Below are positions 55,209-57,784 of a DNA stretch of 57,784 bases, in pieces (the first letter of the stretch is position 1; each line of letters starts with the position of its first letter). The stretch is from contig NZRL01000065.1 in NCBI GenBank assembly GCA_002696205.1, forward strand, positions 1-57,784, given 5' to 3'. The notes below the pieces were generated by a model. That model ran no database searches. It was not told the DNA's origin and saw only the letters and a list, made by a program, of their open reading frames with translations. Made by a program: the position numbers and the translations under genes. The DNA is from Rhodospirillaceae bacterium (lineage in GTDB: Bacteria; Pseudomonadota; Alphaproteobacteria; Rhodospirillales; Casp-alpha2).

Positions 55209-56183
55209 TCAGCGCGTCATCGTCAATGACGCCAGGCCCGGCCAATCGCGGGCCCGCAACACCGCCCCCGCATCCGCCTGCTCAAGCGGCGCCGACTTGG
55301 CTGCCACGGACCAATCCTCGGGCGTCACGCGGATCGCCCAGGTATCGGCGATGCCCGCGCGTTTGATCCGATGGAAAATTCCGGCCCGTTCCTCGGACTT
55401 CAGCGGCCCGATCACGACGCGGAAGACGTCGCGCGCCTCGCGCCCGATCTTGCCGTGCAGAACCGCAGGGGACAGCCGATAATGGGTCTGCATATGACGC
55501 TTCGCCCGGTCGCTGGCCCGGAAACTGCCGATCACGTAGTAGAAGCCTGACAGGGGCTTGGCCGATGCCGTCGGCTTCGCACCTTCCGGCAGAACCGCCG
55601 CCACCTGGGTCGCGGACGCCTCGAGCGGGATTTCACCCAACCGGGCGAATTTGACGAAGGGCCGGTCGGCACGCTCGGCAATCGGTTGCAGGGCCGCCAT
55701 ATCGACGCTGACCATGACCGGCAGTTCCACAGAAGAATTCGGCGACGCCTCGGTTCCGCCTGCGGTCTGGAATTCGGCGATCTCGGGTTCGGCGGGCAAT
55801 TTCGCCGGCTCAACGGGGGATTCCGCGACTTGCGCCTCGATGGCCGTAAACCGTATGGCGCCCGGACGCCCCGGAGCACGGGACAGAGCCGCCGCCTTGG
55901 CCGACGGGGCAATATCGTCGCCGGATTGATCGGTGCCGGCGGCGGCGACCAAAACGCCGCTGTCGTCCGCATCGCGGCAAATCGTGTTGTCGTCGTCCGT
56001 AATCGCCCGGTGGAGGGCGCAATCTTTATGGGTAAGGGCGGAAATACCGTGATCGGTCAGCGATTTTTCCGTGGTGACCATGGAGAATACGTCGATGGCC
56101 CAGGATGCGACCTGGATGGGGACCGGTAGAGCGCAACCGCCCAGAAGCGCGCACGCACCGACCACGAGAATCGACTTCCGCAT
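55209..56183 (-). CDS. SPOR-domain lipoprotein
   Basis: 324 residues from the ATG at 56183. Lipobox ACALLGGC at residues 10-17, then a long Ala/Pro/Glu-rich region and a C-terminal SPOR domain starting SGFYYVIGSFRASDRAKRH near residue 211 and ending with ADTWAIRVTPEDW. SPOR domains bind septal peptidoglycan lacking stem peptides, so a role at the division site is likely. The N-terminal Cys residues in KDCALHRAI and NTICRDADD could pair. Not recognised as RlpA or FtsN. Confidence 0.8.
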   Translation of the reverse strand: MRKSILVVGACALLGGCALPVPIQVASWAIDVFSMVTTEKSLTDHGISALTHKDCALHRAITDDDNTICRDADDSGVLVAAAGTDQSGDDIAPSAKAAALSRAPGRPGAIRFTAIEAQVAESPVEPAKLPAEPEIAEFQTAGGTEASPNSSVELPVMVSVDMAALQPIAERADRPFVKFARLGEIPLEASATQVAAVLPEGAKPTASAKPLSGFYYVIGSFRASDRAKRHMQTHYRLSPAVLHGKIGREARDVFRVVIGPLKSEERAGIFHRIKRAGIADTWAIRVTPEDWSVAAKSAPLEQADAGAVLRARDWPGLASLTMTR

Positions 56184-56280
56184 TTTGAAACCCCCAGTTG
56201 GGTCACCGGCAGCCGCACCGGTAATTTCACCCCGTAAAATGGTTCACCCTGGTTCCGTTTCGCTCCCCGGCCGTTGCGGC

Positions 56281-56295
56281 CAACCGAAACGGTTG
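56281..56295. other. Perfect small hairpin CAACCG-AAA-CGGTTG
   Basis: Six-base stem with a three-base loop, followed by further small repeats (ACCG-ATT-CGGT at 56314-56324) and TATACT at 56308-56313. Part of a structured segment upstream of the SPOR gene. Confidence 0.4.
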
Positions 56296-56347
56296 TTGTT
56301 TGTTAACTATACTACCGATTCGGTTATACCTGATCGCGCGAATCGGG

Positions 56348-56380
56348 GGCTAGCTTTTTCTAAAAAGCTAAGCCTTTTTT
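56348..56380 (+). terminator. Intrinsic terminator on the plus strand with no plus-strand gene
   Basis: GGCT-AGCTTTTT / AAAAAGCT-(A)-AGCC followed by TTTTTT (56375-56380). The T-tract works on the plus strand. No plus-strand gene lies in the preceding 1.2 kb. It may end a small RNA starting near 56320. Confidence 0.55.
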
Positions 56381-56422
56381 ATTCCTAATGGAATCATGGG
56401 TGGGTTGACGGAGGGGGAAATA

Positions 56423-57784
56423 CTACTCCTGCGATTCATTCCCCTGCCCGGCTGTCGCCTTTTTAGGCAGGGCAAGGCGCAGATGCAGTTCCTTGAGCCG
56501 CGAATCGGGCACCATCGAGGGCGCGCCCATCAACAGGTCCTGAGCCTGCTGGTTCATCGGGAAGGCGATGACTTCGCGGATGTTCGGCTCGTCGGCCAGC
56601 ATCATCACGATGCGGTCGATGCCGGGGGCCGAGCCGCCGTGCGGCGGGGCGCCGAACTGGAACGCCCGGTACATGCCGCCGAATTCCTCTTCGACCGTTT
56701 CCTTGGAATAGCCGGCGATCTCGAAGGCCTTGACCATGATTTCCGGCTTGTGGTTCCGGATCGCGCCCGAGGACAGCTCGACGCCGTTGCAGACGATGTC
56801 GTACTGGAAGGCCAGCACGTCCAGCGGGTCCTTCGTTTCCAGAGCTTCCAGGCCGCCTTGCGGCATGGAGAACGGGTTGTGCGAGAAATCGACGCGGCCG
56901 GTTTCCTCGTTCAGCTCGAACATCGGATAATCGACGATCCAGCAGAAATCGAAGCGGTCCTTGGCGATCAGGTCCAGGTCCTCGCCGGCCTTGGTCCGCG
57001 CGGCCGAGGCGAAGGAGGCGAATTCGGACGGCACACCGGCAACGAAGAACACGGCGTCGCCGTCTTCCAGACCCAGGTCGGCCTTGAGCGTCATCGTCCG
57101 GTCTTCGCCGATGTTCTTGGCGATCGGACCGGCGCCCTCACCGTCGCGGAAGAAGATATAACCCAGCCCCGGCTGACCCTCGCCCTGCGCCCAGGAGTTC
57201 ATGCGGTCGCAGAAGGCGCGGCTGCCGCCGGTCTTGGCCGGAATGGCATGGACGCGGACCTTGTCGTTCTTTTCGATCATCCCGGCGAAGACCTTGAAGC
57301 CGGACCCACGGAACGTTTCGGTCACGTCGCACATTTCGATGGGATTGCGCAGGTCCGGCTTGTCGTTGCCGTACTTGAGCATGGATTCCTTGTAGGGAAT
57401 GCGCGGGAAGGCACCCTGTGTCACGGCGCGGCCGTCGGCAAATTCCTCGAACACACCGGCCAGAACGGGCTCCAACGCCGCGAACACGTCGTCCTGGGTG
57501 ACATAGGCCATTTCCAGGTCGAGCTGATAGAACTCGCCCGGCGAGCGGTCGGCCCGCGCGTCTTCGTCACGGAAACAGGGCGCGATCTGGAAGTATTTGT
57601 CGAACCCCGAGACCATCAGCAGCTGCTTGAACTGCTGCGGGGCCTGCGGCAGCGCGTAGAAGTGACCCGGATGGTTGCGCGACGGCACCAGATAATCTCG
57701 GGCCCCCTCGGGCGACGACGCGGTCAGGATCGGCGTCTGGATTTCCAGGAAGCCCTTGTCCGTTATCCCGCGGGCGATCGAGGA
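56423..57784 (-). CDS. aspS: Aspartyl-tRNA synthetase (C-terminal part, cut by the window edge)
   Basis: 454 codons visible, ending NESQE before the stop at 56423; the start is beyond 57784. Class II synthetase: the edge contains [20 protein letters not shown] (motif 1 neighbourhood), [19 protein letters not shown] is motif 2, the bacterial GAD insertion fills the middle, and [13 protein letters not shown] is motif 3. Charges tRNA-Asp; many Alphaproteobacteria use a non-discriminating form that also charges tRNA-Asn, which cannot be judged without the anticodon-binding domain. No terminator T-tract is seen on the minus strand. Confidence 0.96.
   Translation of the reverse strand, partial: SSIARGITDKGFLEIQTPILTASSPEGARDYLVPSRNHPGHFYALPQAPQQFKQLLMVSGFDKYFQIAPCFRDEDARADRSPGEFYQLDLEMAYVTQDDVFAALEPVLAGVFEEFADGRAVTQGAFPRIPYKESMLKYGNDKPDLRNPIEMCDVTETFRGSGFKVFAGMIEKNDKVRVHAIPAKTGGSRAFCDRMNSWAQGEGQPGLGYIFFRDGEGAGPIAKNIGEDRTMTLKADLGLEDGDAVFFVAGVPSEFASFASAARTKAGEDLDLIAKDRFDFCWIVDYPMFELNEETGRVDFSHNPFSMPQGGLEALETKDPLDVLAFQYDIVCNGVELSSGAIRNHKPEIMVKAFEIAGYSKETVEEEFGGMYRAFQFGAPPHGGSAPGIDRIVMMLADEPNIREVIAFPMNQQAQDLLMGAPSMVPDSRLKELHLRLALPKKATAGQGNESQE

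Overview
The window is GC-rich, tightly packed bacterial chromosome and reads as an alphaproteobacterium, most likely of the Rhodospirillales. The evidence is the gene content: an EipB/DUF1849 protein, the gene order histone-deacetylase-like / xseB / ispA / dxs / tlyA, a type-2 heme A synthase, a TarD-type tartrate dehydratase, a CtrA-type promoter box and many long antisense shadow frames typical of high GC3. I see no rRNA, tRNA, CRISPR array, insertion sequence or prophage. Both edges cut genes: a FecR/RTX surface protein on the left and aspS on the right. This is almost entirely chromosomal backbone with several poorly described genes. || Layout. 1-2.7 kb: start of a large FecR-RTX secreted protein behind a near-ideal CRP site, a sigma70-like promoter and an operator-like inverted repeat. 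2.7-10.4 kb: a sulfur locus, with a cytoplasmic-type molybdoenzyme operon soeABC (probable sulfite dehydrogenase) divergent from cysD-cysNC. 10.4-15 kb: ctpA coupled to a DHH phosphoesterase, heme A synthase, and uroporphyrinogen-III methyltransferase (siroheme/B12). 15-19.2 kb: a 1377-residue membrane-anchored coiled-coil protein behind a perfect CtrA box. 19.3-27.4 kb: SDR, SRAP peptidase, unknown acidic protein, two-domain kinase, cation efflux protein, pdxH, glycine-zipper lipoprotein, DnaJ-like protein, YihY protein. 27.6-33.8 kb: fabI, aroC, tarD, sulfurtransferase, cupin, TTC38-like TPR protein, rhodanese. 33.8-38.7 kb: isoprenoid operon. 38.8-45.3 kb: WD40-cytochrome c fusion, RND efflux pair and a Cys-containing ArsR regulator. 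45.4-49.2 kb: BKACE enzyme, metallo-beta-lactamase-fold hydrolase, CHASE4 histidine kinase. 49.3-55.2 kb: a region of poorly described genes with FliL-like protein, a chain of overlapping small ORFs, an unknown 250-residue protein, a small HTH regulator, ROK kinase, EipB, and a sigma54-like promoter ahead of a 28-codon ORF and a 178-residue unknown protein. 55.2-57.8 kb: SPOR lipoprotein and aspS. || How the genes work together. SoeABC would oxidise sulfite in the cytosol and pass electrons to quinone; the divergent CysD/CysNC activates sulfate to APS/PAPS; CobA makes the siroheme precursor needed by sulfite reductase; three rhodanese-type domains add sulfur handling. Dxs and IspA supply isoprenoids, which heme A synthase also needs. 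The most interesting parts are the CtrA-box/coiled-coil gene (a TipN-like polarity candidate), the CRP-controlled RTX gene, the overlapping small-ORF chain near 50 kb, and the sigma54-like promoter/short ORF near 54.3 kb. All functional names rest on motif and family recognition by eye, not on database searches.
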